Shown here piece by piece: positions 33,370 to 41,555 of a DNA stretch of 64,000 nucleotides. Source of the stretch: Olsenella sp. An188 (GTDB lineage Bacteria; Actinomycetota; Coriobacteriia; Coriobacteriales; Atopobiaceae); NCBI RefSeq assembly GCF_002160255.1, contig NZ_NFKF01000004.1:124001-188000 (forward strand), in the 5' to 3' direction. The notes under the pieces were generated by a model. It did not search any database, had not been told where the DNA came from, and saw only the letters and a list, made by a program, of their open reading frames with translations. Numbering within the stretch: position 1 is the stretch's first letter; the number at the start of each line of letters is the position of its first letter. Both the position numbers and the translations under genes were made by a program.

Positions 33370-33933
33370 ATGGGACTGTTCGACAAGATCAAGAGCGCGT
33401 TCACCTCGTCTGACGGCGCGATGGTTCCGCCGGAGGCCTCGTTCGCCACGCGCCCGGACACCGTCTACGCCCCCGTCTCGGGCGTGCTCGTGAGCCTCAA
33501 GGAGGTCAACGACGAGGTCATCTCCGCCGGCCTGCTCGGTGACGGCTACGGCATCCTGCCCACCGGCGCGGGCGTGCTGTACTCTCCGGTCACGGGCCGC
33601 ATCGGCGCCACCACGGTGACCAACCACTCCATCGCCATCGCCACCGCCGAGGGCATGGAGGTCCTCATCCACATCGGCATCGGCACGGTCAACATGGGCG
33701 GCAAGGGCTTCAAGCGCCTCGTCGAGGCAAACGACGAGGTCCGCGCCGGTCAGCCGCTCATGACCTTCAGCGTGGACGCCATCAAGCTCGCCGGCTACGA
33801 GGAGGTCGTGGCCTGCGTCATCTCCAACCCGGACGCCTACGACCGGATTGACCACGTGGGCGAGTCCGGCACGCTGCTCGGCGGCCGCCCGCTCGTCAAG
33901 ATTGGCGACCCGCTGCTCGTCGCCAGGCGTTAG
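33370..33933 (+). CDS. crr: PTS glucose-type IIA protein (Crr-like)
   Basis: 187 residues, the size of free-standing IIA-Glc with a short N-terminal tail. The fold markers are VYAPVSGVLVSL near residue 36, VTNHSIAIAT near residue 85, and the active-site VLIHIGIGTVNM, where H101 is the phosphorylated histidine. It accepts phosphate from HPr and passes it to IIB domains; in actinobacteria a regulatory role is less defined. It is monocistronic. A TACCAT -10-like hexamer near 33309 and GAGGGCAAC before the ATG suggest its own promoter. Confidence 0.92.
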   Translation: MGLFDKIKSAFTSSDGAMVPPEASFATRPDTVYAPVSGVLVSLKEVNDEVISAGLLGDGYGILPTGAGVLYSPVTGRIGATTVTNHSIAIATAEGMEVLIHIGIGTVNMGGKGFKRLVEANDEVRAGQPLMTFSVDAIKLAGYEEVVACVISNPDAYDRIDHVGESGTLLGGRPLVKIGDPLLVARR

Positions 33934-34125
33934 CCGCGCCCCGGCGGGCGGTCCCTCCGCCCGCCGGGCCTCGAGCCCGCCTTCGCGCCCCGTCCGTCGG
34001 CCACCCCGCGGGCGGGGCGTCTTTGCGCGCGGCCCCGCGGCGCGCGACCCCGCGTGCGGACCCCGCCCCAGGCGCATCTCGAGTACCATCGTCTCGTCCG
34101 TTTTCTCTACCGAGAGGGGATCCAC

Positions 34126-35217
34126 ATGGCACGAATCTTCATCAGCCCGTCCAAGTACGTCCAGGGTCCCGGCGAGCTCGCGCGCATCGGCGAGTACGTC
34201 GGCGCCTACGGCAGCCGCGCGCTCGTCATCATCTCCGCCGGCGGCCTGCGCCGCTCGGGCGACGAGATCTCCGCGAGCTTCTCCGCCGCGGGCGTCGAGC
34301 TCACCTACGACAACTTCAACGGCGAGTGCTCCCAGGCCGAGATCGACCGTCTCGTCGCGGTCGCTCGCGACTGCGGCGCCGACGTCGTGGTGGGCGTGGG
34401 CGGCGGCAAGATCCTCGACACCGCCAAGGCCGTGGCCAACGCCGCCGACGCGCCCGTCGTGATCGTGCCCACCATCGCCGCCACCGACGCGCCGTGCTCG
34501 GCGCTCTCCGTGGTCTACACCGACGAGGGCCAGTTCAAGGAGTACCAGTTCTTCAAGCAGAACCCCAACCTCGTGCTCATGGACACCGACGTCATCGCAG
34601 CCTCCCCGGTGCGCCTGACCGTCTCGGGCATGGGCGACGCGCTCGCCACCTTCTTCGAGGCGCGCGCCTGCCTGCGCTCCGACGCCACCACCTGCGCCGG
34701 CGGCCACGTGACGAGCGCCGCCATGGCGCTTGCGCGCCTGTGCTACGAGACCCTCATGTCCGACGGCCTCAAGGCCAGGCTCGCGCTCGAGGCGGGCGCC
34801 TGCACCGAGTCCGTGGAGAAGGTCATCGAGGCCAACACGCTGCTCTCCGGCTTGGGCTTCGAGTCGGCGGGCCTCGCCGGCGCGCACGCCATCCACAACG
34901 GCCTGACCGTCCTGCCCGAGACCCACGCCTACTACCACGGCGAGAAGGTCGCCTTCGGCACGCTGACCCAGCTCGTGCTGGAGAACGCTGACGAGCTCTA
35001 CGAGGTGCTCGACTTCTGCGTGGAGGTGGGCCTGCCGGTGACGTTCGCCCAGCTCGGCGTCGAGGACGCGAGCTACGAGCGCGTGCTCGAGGTGGCGCGC
35101 CTGGCCTGCGCGCCGGCCGACACGCTCGGCAACATGCCCTTCGAGGTCACGCCCGAGAAGGTCGCCGCCGCCATGCTCGCCGCCGACGCCTACGGTCGCG
35201 CGGCGCTCGCGGAGTAG
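34126..35217 (+). CDS. gldA: Glycerol dehydrogenase
   Basis: 363 residues, normal GldA length. The NAD loop appears as VVGVGGGKILDTAKAVAN near residues 88-105, followed by VPTIAATDAPCSALSVVY near 116. Metal ligands are expected from D in ATDAP, the AGAHAIHNGL segment near 247 and HAYYHGEKV near 266. It oxidises glycerol to dihydroxyacetone with NAD+. The ATG 34126 is preceded by GAGAGGGGATCC. A monocistronic unit with a GC-rich leader. Confidence 0.93.
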   Translation: MARIFISPSKYVQGPGELARIGEYVGAYGSRALVIISAGGLRRSGDEISASFSAAGVELTYDNFNGECSQAEIDRLVAVARDCGADVVVGVGGGKILDTAKAVANAADAPVVIVPTIAATDAPCSALSVVYTDEGQFKEYQFFKQNPNLVLMDTDVIAASPVRLTVSGMGDALATFFEARACLRSDATTCAGGHVTSAAMALARLCYETLMSDGLKARLALEAGACTESVEKVIEANTLLSGLGFESAGLAGAHAIHNGLTVLPETHAYYHGEKVAFGTLTQLVLENADELYEVLDFCVEVGLPVTFAQLGVEDASYERVLEVARLACAPADTLGNMPFEVTPEKVAAAMLAADAYGRAALAE

Positions 35218-35237
35218 GGGAGGCGCCTGCCGCGTTA

Positions 35238-35420
35238 GGTGCAGGTTGCGGACGGTTTTACGTCTCAGACCGTCCACAACCTGCACGTCTTCCGGGAACG
35301 TGCAGGTTGCGGTCGCTTTGGCGAGAAGAACCGTCCACAACCTGCACGCATCCGAGGAACGTGCGGCTTCCGGTCGGTCCCGGGTCCCAGACCGTCCGCA
35401 ACCCGCACGTTCTTCTCGCC
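35238..35420. repeat. Three consecutive GTGCAGGTTGCGGACGG stem-loops plus GGCGAGAAG motifs (family D)
   Basis: Hairpins at about 35239-35286, 35300-35347 and 35361-35408, each GTGC-GGTTGCGG-CGG paired with ACCGTCC-CAACCTGCAC. The second loop contains GGCGAGAAGAACC (35320) and the cluster ends with GTTCTTCTCGCC (35409-35420). The same family is at 44979-45210 and, degenerate, inside yqeB-xdhC. Confidence 0.85.
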
Positions 35421-35439
35421 AACGCACGCGCAAACGAAA

Positions 35440-35473
35440 GCGGGGCCGGCACCCTCTGAGGTACCGGCCCCGC
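35440..35473 (-). terminator. Rho-independent terminator of the 35498-35806 gene
   Basis: On the minus strand GCGGGGCCGGTACC pairs with GGTGCCGGCCCCGC through a seven-base loop and is followed by TTTCGTT. Confidence 0.8.
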
Positions 35474-35497
35474 CTGCGTAATCTGGTTGCCCTGACC

Positions 35498-35806
35498 CTA
35501 GGCGTCCTTCTCGCCCTTGAGGGAGGCGTAGAACGTGGCGTGGTCAAAGACGTCCTTGATGGTCTGGCCGCTCACGAAGGGAAGCGCCAGGAACTCGTCT
35601 ACGGTCGGGACGAGCTCGGAGCAGTCGACGAAGTGGTTCTTCTCGTTGCGGCGGCTCGTGTCCTGCGCGCGCCAGGACTCGTAGTTGCAGTCTGTCAGAT
35701 AGTAGACGTCGGACCCGATCTTCATGTAGACGGAGTGGTTGCAGTGCAGGTATTCGGCCAGACCCTCGTAGTTGATGTCGAGAGCCTCAGCAGCCTTCTT
35801 TCCCAT
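35498..35806 (-). CDS. Small conserved protein of unknown function
   Basis: 102 residues; I do not recognise the family. It begins GKKAAEALDINYEGLAEYL, has a YYLTDCNYESWRAQDTSRRNEK stretch near residue 36 and a VPTVDEFLALPFV stretch near residue 65, with no membrane segment. It looks like a soluble globular protein. The start at 35806 has GAAAGGAGCCGCC upstream, a strong ribosome site, and it has its own terminator, so it is a real monocistronic gene. The C-terminus GEKDA is encoded by a GGCGAGAAG motif. Confidence 0.6.
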   Translation of the reverse strand: MGKKAAEALDINYEGLAEYLHCNHSVYMKIGSDVYYLTDCNYESWRAQDTSRRNEKNHFVDCSELVPTVDEFLALPFVSGQTIKDVFDHATFYASLKGEKDA

Positions 35807-35916
35807 GGCGGCTCCTTTCGTCGGCCAACCAAACGGACGTTGGTAAGACTATAACCCGTGCGGCCGTCCGTTATGCGCGTGTTTGCCGAATGTTAGGCGA
35901 GCGTTGCCCCGGGCGG

Positions 35917-36585
35917 TCAGAGCGCGCCGGCGAGAAGAACGCGCTCCAGCTCGGCGGGCGTGTCGACGATGGTGGTGGCCCCGGCCTCGACGAGCGCGGC
36001 CACGCTACGAAACCCCCACGAACATGCAACGCACCTGCAGCCCACGGCCGCGGCCGTGGCGACGTCCACCTCGGAGTCGCCCACGTAGGCGAGGCCCTCG
36101 CGTCCGCGGCCCATGCGATCGAGGGCGGCCTCGACCATGTCCGGCGCGGGCTTCTTGCGGACGCCGGCGGCCTCGTTCTCGCCGAGCACCGCGTCGAAGG
36201 CGCCCGGGAACTGCCGCCCCACGAGCTCCTGCACGGCGAAGTCCGCCTTGTTGGAGACGACGGCGAGGCCCAGGCCGGCGGCGCGCAGGCTGGCGAGAAG
36301 CTCGCGGATGCCGGGGTAGGGGGCGGTGTGGTCCTCGCAGTGCGCTCCGTAGTGGGCGCGGAAGGAGTCGAGGACCGCGGCCTCGACCTCGGCCGGGGTG
36401 CCCTCGGGGACGGCGCGGTGGATCAGCAGCGCGATGCCGTTGCCCACGAAGCGGCGCACCTCATCTATGGTGCGCGGCGGCATGCCGTGGGCGGCGAGCG
36501 CGGCGTTGGTGGAGAGATGCAGGTCGCAGAGGGTGTCGAGCAGGGTGCCGTCGAGGTCGAAGACGACCGTCTCGCATGCGGGCAT
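35917..36585 (-). CDS. HAD-family phosphatase, phosphoglycolate phosphatase-like
   Basis: 222 residues. Motif I is VFDLDGTLLDTL at residues 8-19, motif II VVSNK near residue 113, motif III KKPAPDM near residue 148, motif IV YVGDSEVDVATAAAVG near residue 167. The cap domain is of the Gph type. It probably dephosphorylates a small phosphorylated metabolite such as phosphoglycolate, but HAD specificity cannot be read from sequence. The end VLLAGAL is encoded across a GGCGAGAAGAAC motif (35929). Confidence 0.88.
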   Translation of the reverse strand: MPACETVVFDLDGTLLDTLCDLHLSTNAALAAHGMPPRTIDEVRRFVGNGIALLIHRAVPEGTPAEVEAAVLDSFRAHYGAHCEDHTAPYPGIRELLASLRAAGLGLAVVSNKADFAVQELVGRQFPGAFDAVLGENEAAGVRKKPAPDMVEAALDRMGRGREGLAYVGDSEVDVATAAAVGCRCVACSWGFRSVAALVEAGATTIVDTPAELERVLLAGAL

Positions 36586-36655
36586 GGTGGTCCTTTCGTT
36601 TTGGCTCGCTTGAGGGTAGCACGTCGCGGCGCCGCGGGGCGGCGCGGGCTGGCGG

Positions 36656-36964
36656 CTACTGCTCGTCCTGGGCCCGGACCTCCCGGGGGGCCTTGCCCTG
36701 GTCGTACTCGACGAGGCAGCGCGGGGGCACGTGCCCGAGCCCGAAGAAGAGGTCGGTCAGCGGCACGCCGAGCGAGTCCGCGATCTTGACGAGCTTGTCG
36801 AGCGAGGGGTTTGCCTTCCCGAGCACGAGGTCGTTGTAGTACGTGCGGTTCATGGGGACCATCTTGGCGAGCTGGGTCTGGCTCACGCCGCGCCTCTCGC
36901 GCAGCTCCTCGATCCTCTCGCCCACGCGCCTGCGGACGTATGTGCACGTCTCACCAGTGTCCAT
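36656..36964 (-). CDS. XRE-family transcriptional regulator
   Basis: 102 residues. The HTH_3 domain spans residues 15-70, with VSQTQLAKMVPMNRTYYNDLVLGKANPSLDKLVKIADSLG carrying the usual helix pattern. The N-terminal DTGETCTYVRRRVGERI and a charged C-terminal tail are variable. No partner gene is adjacent, and its targets are unknown. It diverges from aspS across about 285 bases. Confidence 0.85.
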   Translation of the reverse strand: MDTGETCTYVRRRVGERIEELRERRGVSQTQLAKMVPMNRTYYNDLVLGKANPSLDKLVKIADSLGVPLTDLFFGLGHVPPRCLVEYDQGKAPREVRAQDEQ

Positions 36965-37248
36965 GACCCCATGCTAGGGGCCGCCCGCAAAATGCCTGTC
37001 GGATATAACCGGAAGTTGCCCGGACTCGAGTGAGGGCAACGTGGAGCGAGAAGGACGGCGACCCCCGCGCCCCGCGCCGTCCTTCTCGCCCCGTGCGCTT
37101 TATTGTGTTCCGGTTACGCGACCGCCCCGGCTCGCGCGCCCGTAGTACAATCGCCTGCACGTGCGACGCTGCGCTGTCTACGCCACGCCGCCGTCCCAAG
37201 TCCACCGCCGCCCGATCCGACACGGGGCGGCCGCGAAGAAAGGCACCT

Positions 37249-39018
37249 ATGGACTCCCACACCATGCACACGCACACCTGCGGCGAGCTGCGCCGCGAGA
37301 ACATCGGCCAGCAGGTCACGCTGACCGGCTGGGTCTGGCACCGCCGCGACCACGGCGGCCTGATCTTCGTGGACCTGCGCGACCGCGACGGCGTGACGCA
37401 GGTCTCCTTTGACCCGGAGCACTCCGGCGGCGAGGCCTTCCACGCGGCCGAGACCATCCGCTCCGAGTGGCCGATCAAGGTTACGGGCGTGGTGCGCGAG
37501 CGCCCCGAGGGCATGGAGAACCCCAAGCTCGCCACCGGCCAGATCGAGGTTCTTATCGATGCCATCGAGGTCCTCAACTCCTCCAAGACCCCGCCGTTCC
37601 AGATCGAGGACCACGTGGACACCGCCGAGGACGTCCGCCTGCGCTACCGCTACCTCGACCTGCGCCGCCCGCGCATGGCCGCTAACCTGAAGATGCGCTC
37701 CGACTTCACCTTCGCCCTGCGCGAGGCGCTGCACGGCCGCGACTTCATGGAGGTCGAGACGCCGGCCCTCTTCAAGTCCACGCCCGAGGGCGCGCGCGAC
37801 TTCCTCGTTCCCTCCCGCACGCAGCCCGGCCACTTCTACGCGCTGCCGCAGTCCCCGCAGCTCTTGAAGCAGCTGCTCATGGTGGGTGGCGTCGAGCGTT
37901 ACTACCAGGTCGCCAAGTGCTTCCGCGACGAGGACCTGCGCGCCGACCGCCAGCCCGAGTTCACGCAGGTGGACATCGAGATGAGCTTCGTGGACCAGGA
38001 CGACGTCATGGGCGAGCTCGAGGACGTGCTGGCCGACGCCTTCGCCAAGATGGGCGTCGAGATGCCCACGCCCCTTCGTCGCCTCGACTACTGGGACGCG
38101 ATGGACACCTACGGCTCCGACAAGCCCGACACGCGCCTGGGCATGGAGCTCCACGACGTGACGTCCATCTTCGCCGAGTCCAAGTTCAAGCTCTTCGCGA
38201 GCGCCGCGGCCACCGAGGGCCAGTACGTCAAGGCCATCAACGCCAAGGGTGCCGGCGCCTGGCCGCGCGCGCAGATCGACAAGCTCGCCGGCGTGGCCGC
38301 GGAGTTCGGCGCCAAGGGCCTCGCCTGGATCGCCTTCCGCGAGGACGGCTCGGTCAACAGCCCCATCGTCAAGTTCTTCTCGGACGAGGAGATGGCCGCG
38401 CTGCGCGAGGAGATGGGCGTCGAGCTGGGCGACCTCGTGATGTTTGCCGTGGCCGACCGCAAGGGCGCCGACGAGATCCTCGGCGGCATGCGCCTGCACA
38501 TGGCGGGCGCGCTCGGCGTGCCGCGCGAGGGCCACGACTTCCTCTGGGTCGTCAACTTCCCGCTCTTCCACTGGGACGACGAGGCCGGCCGCTACGAGGC
38601 CGAGCACCAGCCCTTCACCCTGCCCACCGAGGCCGACGTCGAGAAGATCCGCGCGAACCCGCTCGCCATCGGCTCGGCGACCTACGACTTCGTCATGGAC
38701 GGCTGCGAGGCGGGCGGCGGCGGCATGCGTATCCACAACGCCCAGATGCAGATGGACATGCTCGAGCTCATGGGCTTCACGCAGGAGCGAGCCCGCGAGC
38801 AGTTCGGCTTCCTCATGGACGCCCTCGAGTACGGCGCGCCCCCCATGGGCGGCTTTGCGCTCGGCCTCGACCGCGTGTGCATGCTGCTGGCAGGCGAGGA
38901 GTCCATCCGCGACGTCATGGCCTTCCCCAAGACGTCGTCCGGCAGCGACCTCATGTCCGACGCGCCGGGCGAGGTCTCGACCAAGCAGCTCAAGGAGGTC
39001 GGCCTGCGCCTGCTGTAG
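37249..39018 (+). CDS. aspS: Aspartyl-tRNA synthetase
   Basis: 589 residues, bacterial type with OB-fold anticodon domain (TLTGWVWHRRDHGGLIFVDLRDRDG near residues 24-48), class II motif 2 (CFRDEDLRADRQPEFTQ near residue 225) and motif 3 (GFALGLDRVCMLLAG near residue 540), and the GAD insertion domain in the middle. It charges tRNA-Asp (possibly also tRNA-Asn if no AsnRS exists). The start at 37249 follows GAAGAAAGGCACC. A TACAAT -10-like hexamer at 37145 may be its promoter. A clear terminator follows. Confidence 0.97.
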   Translation: MDSHTMHTHTCGELRRENIGQQVTLTGWVWHRRDHGGLIFVDLRDRDGVTQVSFDPEHSGGEAFHAAETIRSEWPIKVTGVVRERPEGMENPKLATGQIEVLIDAIEVLNSSKTPPFQIEDHVDTAEDVRLRYRYLDLRRPRMAANLKMRSDFTFALREALHGRDFMEVETPALFKSTPEGARDFLVPSRTQPGHFYALPQSPQLLKQLLMVGGVERYYQVAKCFRDEDLRADRQPEFTQVDIEMSFVDQDDVMGELEDVLADAFAKMGVEMPTPLRRLDYWDAMDTYGSDKPDTRLGMELHDVTSIFAESKFKLFASAAATEGQYVKAINAKGAGAWPRAQIDKLAGVAAEFGAKGLAWIAFREDGSVNSPIVKFFSDEEMAALREEMGVELGDLVMFAVADRKGADEILGGMRLHMAGALGVPREGHDFLWVVNFPLFHWDDEAGRYEAEHQPFTLPTEADVEKIRANPLAIGSATYDFVMDGCEAGGGGMRIHNAQMQMDMLELMGFTQERAREQFGFLMDALEYGAPPMGGFALGLDRVCMLLAGEESIRDVMAFPKTSSGSDLMSDAPGEVSTKQLKEVGLRLL

Positions 39019-39047
39019 CGCGAGCCGGCGAGAAGAACGTCCATGTC

Positions 39048-39090
39048 CGGGCCCGTCCCCGCACCGTCGCGGGGGCGGGCCCGTTCTTCT
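39048..39090 (+). terminator. Rho-independent terminator after aspS
   Basis: CGGGCCCGTCCCCGC pairs with GCGGGGGCGGGCCCG across a six-base loop and is followed by TTCTTCTT. Confidence 0.85.
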
Positions 39091-39104
39091 TGCCGCGCCT
39101 TGAC

Positions 39105-39215
39105 GTAGGAGCTTGGCGACAGTTTTTCGGGCCAAGGTGTCGTTTTGCTCCTACGTTGCGGGTCTGTAGGAGCTTGGCGACGTTTTCGCGGCCGGAAGTG
39201 TCGTTTTGCTCCTAC
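39105..39215. repeat. Tandem pair of GTAGGAGC...GTCGTTTTGCTCCTAC stem-loops (family B)
   Basis: Two hairpins (39105-39154, 39166-39215), each GTAGGAGCTTGGCGAC paired with GTGTCGTTTTGCTCCTAC. They are homologous to the pair at 11069-11179. Confidence 0.8.
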
Positions 39216-39309
39216 AGACGATGCGGGCCGGGTCGCCACCGACCCTTGACGCGGTGCGTCGCCGGTGTATTCTTGCGTAGACAACAGTTGACGCGTCAAG
39301 GAGTTACAG

Positions 39310-39816
39310 ATGGACGAGAAGAACGAGCCGCGCCTCGGGCGCTCGCTCGACGACCCGCACATGCGCGTCATGCGCGTCTACGCGGCCTAGTGCGGCTACC
39401 TGAGGCCCCGTGCGGCAGAGCTGGGGATAGGGCAGGGGCAGCCCAAGATTCTCGTGTACGTGGCGGCCCACGGCCCCGTCAGCCAGCGCGAGATCGCGGA
39501 CTTCTTCGAGCTCGACCCCGCGGCCGTCTCGCGCTCGCTCGACGCGCTCGAGCGCGCGGGCCTCGTGGCGACGGCGCCCGGTCGCGACCGGCGCTCCAAG
39601 GCCGTGACCGCCACCGAGCGAGGCCTTGGGACGGCTCACGCGTGGGAGCGCGTCTGCGACGCCGAGCGTGAGGTCGTGTTGGGGGGCTTCACTGCCGAGG
39701 AGCGGGAGCTCTTCATGGGTCTTCTCGCCCGTGCATACGCGAACCTGCGCGCTGCCGGCCGTGGCGAGAAGAACCTCGCCACCGACCCCGCCAGCCCGAA
39801 GGGGGGCGATCGCTGA
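39310..39816 (+). pseudogene. MarR-family regulator gene with an in-frame TAG codon
   Basis: The ATG at 39310 has a good AAGGAG site and opens DEKNEPRLGRSLDDPHMRVMRVYAA. Then comes TAG at 39388-39390, and the same frame continues CGYLRPRAAELGIGQGQPKIL, the normal MarR helix 1-2 region, then QREIADFFELDPAAVSRSLDALERAGLV (recognition helix) to the stop that overlaps the exporter start (TGATG). TAG in place of TAC would restore a tyrosine. The gene is therefore broken by one base, unless translation restarts at GTG 39454, read through occurs, or the base is an error. A MarR regulator here would normally repress the two exporter genes behind it. Confidence 0.8.
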
Positions 39817-41555
39817 TGGACGGCGTCCGCCTGATTGCGCACTACCTGGGAAGCTACCGGAAGGACTTTCTCCTCGCGGTGCTCTGCGTGGCCCTGGAGA
39901 CCTCGCTCGAGCTGGTGATTCCGCTGCTCATGGCCAACGTGATCGACGACGGCATCATCGGTCGGGACCTGGGCGCGGTGGCCGTGAACGGCGCGCTGAT
40001 GTTGGTGTTCGCCTTCGGTGCGCTCGTGCTGGGATTCACCTACGCGCGCTTCTCGGCGCGGGCCGCGATGGGCCTCGGCGCCAACCTGCGCGAGGCCGAG
40101 TACACCCACCTGCAGGAGTTCTCGTTTGCCAACCTTGACGACTTCGAGGCCTCCTCGCTCGTCACGCGCCTCACGACCGACGTGACGGTGATCCAGAACG
40201 CCCTCGTCTCAGGCACGCGCCCGCTCACGCGCGGCCCCTCGATCCTCATCCTGGGCCTCGTCTTTGCGGCGGTGATGTCGCCCGAGCTCGCGGTGGTCTT
40301 CTTCCTGGTGCTGCCGGTTCTCGCCGTGGCGATGTTTCTGGTGGTGCGGCACGTGGGGCCGCTCTACCGGCTGCTGCAGTCCGCGATGGACCGGCTGAAC
40401 GACGCGCTGCAGGAGGACCTCGCCGCAATCCGCGTGATCAAGGCGTACGTGCGCGAGGGCCACGTGGCCGACCGCTTTGCCGAGGTCAACGAGAGCCTGG
40501 CCAAGACGGGCACGCGTACCTTCCGCACGGCGGTCCTCAACACCCCGATCTTCCAGGGGACGATGTACGTGACCTGCGTGGCCATCCTGTGGATCGGCGG
40601 GCAGATGATCCTTGCCGGCACCCTCATGGTGGGCACCTTCACCGGCTTCATGAGCTACATCTTCCAGATCGTGAACTCGCTCATGATGATCTCCAACGTG
40701 TTTTTGCTCCTGGCGCGCGCCGTCACGAGCGTGGAGCGCGTGGGCGAGGTGCTTGACGAGCGGTCCACGATCATCTCGCCGGAGGGCGCGGTCACGGAGG
40801 TGAGCGACGGCTCGGTCACCTTTGACCACGTGAGCTTCAGGTACGCGGCCGACGCCGAGCGCGACGTCCTGGAGAACGTGTGCCTGGACCTGGCGGCGGG
40901 CTCCACGGTGGGCGTCCTCGGCGGCACGGGCTCGGGCAAGTCGACGCTCGTGCAGCTGATCGCGCGCCTCTACGACGTGAGCTCGGGCGCCGTGCGCGTG
41001 GGCGGCCGCGACGTGCGCGCCTACGACCTCGCGGCCCTGCGCGACGCGGTGGGCGTGGTGCTCCAGAAGAACGTGCTCTTCAGCGGCACGGTGCGGGAGA
41101 ACCTGGCCTGGGGCAACCCCGACGCCACCGACGAGCAGATGCTCGAGGCGTGCCGCCTGGCGCGCGCCGACGAGTTCCTGGACCGCATCGGCGGGCTGGA
41201 CGGCGACCTCGGCCAGGGCGGCGCGGGCGTCTCCGGCGGCCAGAAGCAGCGCCTCTGCATCGCGCGCACGCTGCTCAAGCGCCCGAAGGTCCTCATCTTC
41301 GACGACTCCACGAGCGCCGTGGACATGGCCACCGACGCGCAGATCCGCGAGAACCTCGCCACGCTCACGGGCGTCACCAAGATCGTCATCGCGCAGCGCG
41401 TGGCCTCGGTCATGGACGCCGACAAGATCGTGGTGCTGGACGAGGGTCGGGTGCACTCGCAGGGCACCCACGAGGAGCTTCTCGCCAGTGACCCCATCTA
41501 CCAGGAGATATACGAGTCCCAGATTGGATCTGGAATCAGCGGGGAGGTGGCCTAG
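39816..41555 (+). CDS. ABC exporter half-transporter, subunit 1
   Basis: 579 residues: six membrane segments (residues 15-300), then an ATPase domain with Walker A GGTGSGKST near residue 369, signature VSGGQKQR near 472, Walker B VLIFDDSTSAVD near 490 and a Q at 529 (VIAQRVASV) where canonical sites have histidine. The DDST and missing H-loop histidine mark a degenerate half site, as in heterodimeric exporters. Its partner follows immediately. The pair probably exports lipophilic compounds or drugs. Confidence 0.92.
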   Translation: MDGVRLIAHYLGSYRKDFLLAVLCVALETSLELVIPLLMANVIDDGIIGRDLGAVAVNGALMLVFAFGALVLGFTYARFSARAAMGLGANLREAEYTHLQEFSFANLDDFEASSLVTRLTTDVTVIQNALVSGTRPLTRGPSILILGLVFAAVMSPELAVVFFLVLPVLAVAMFLVVRHVGPLYRLLQSAMDRLNDALQEDLAAIRVIKAYVREGHVADRFAEVNESLAKTGTRTFRTAVLNTPIFQGTMYVTCVAILWIGGQMILAGTLMVGTFTGFMSYIFQIVNSLMMISNVFLLLARAVTSVERVGEVLDERSTIISPEGAVTEVSDGSVTFDHVSFRYAADAERDVLENVCLDLAAGSTVGVLGGTGSGKSTLVQLIARLYDVSSGAVRVGGRDVRAYDLAALRDAVGVVLQKNVLFSGTVRENLAWGNPDATDEQMLEACRLARADEFLDRIGGLDGDLGQGGAGVSGGQKQRLCIARTLLKRPKVLIFDDSTSAVDMATDAQIRENLATLTGVTKIVIAQRVASVMDADKIVVLDEGRVHSQGTHEELLASDPIYQEIYESQIGSGISGEVA

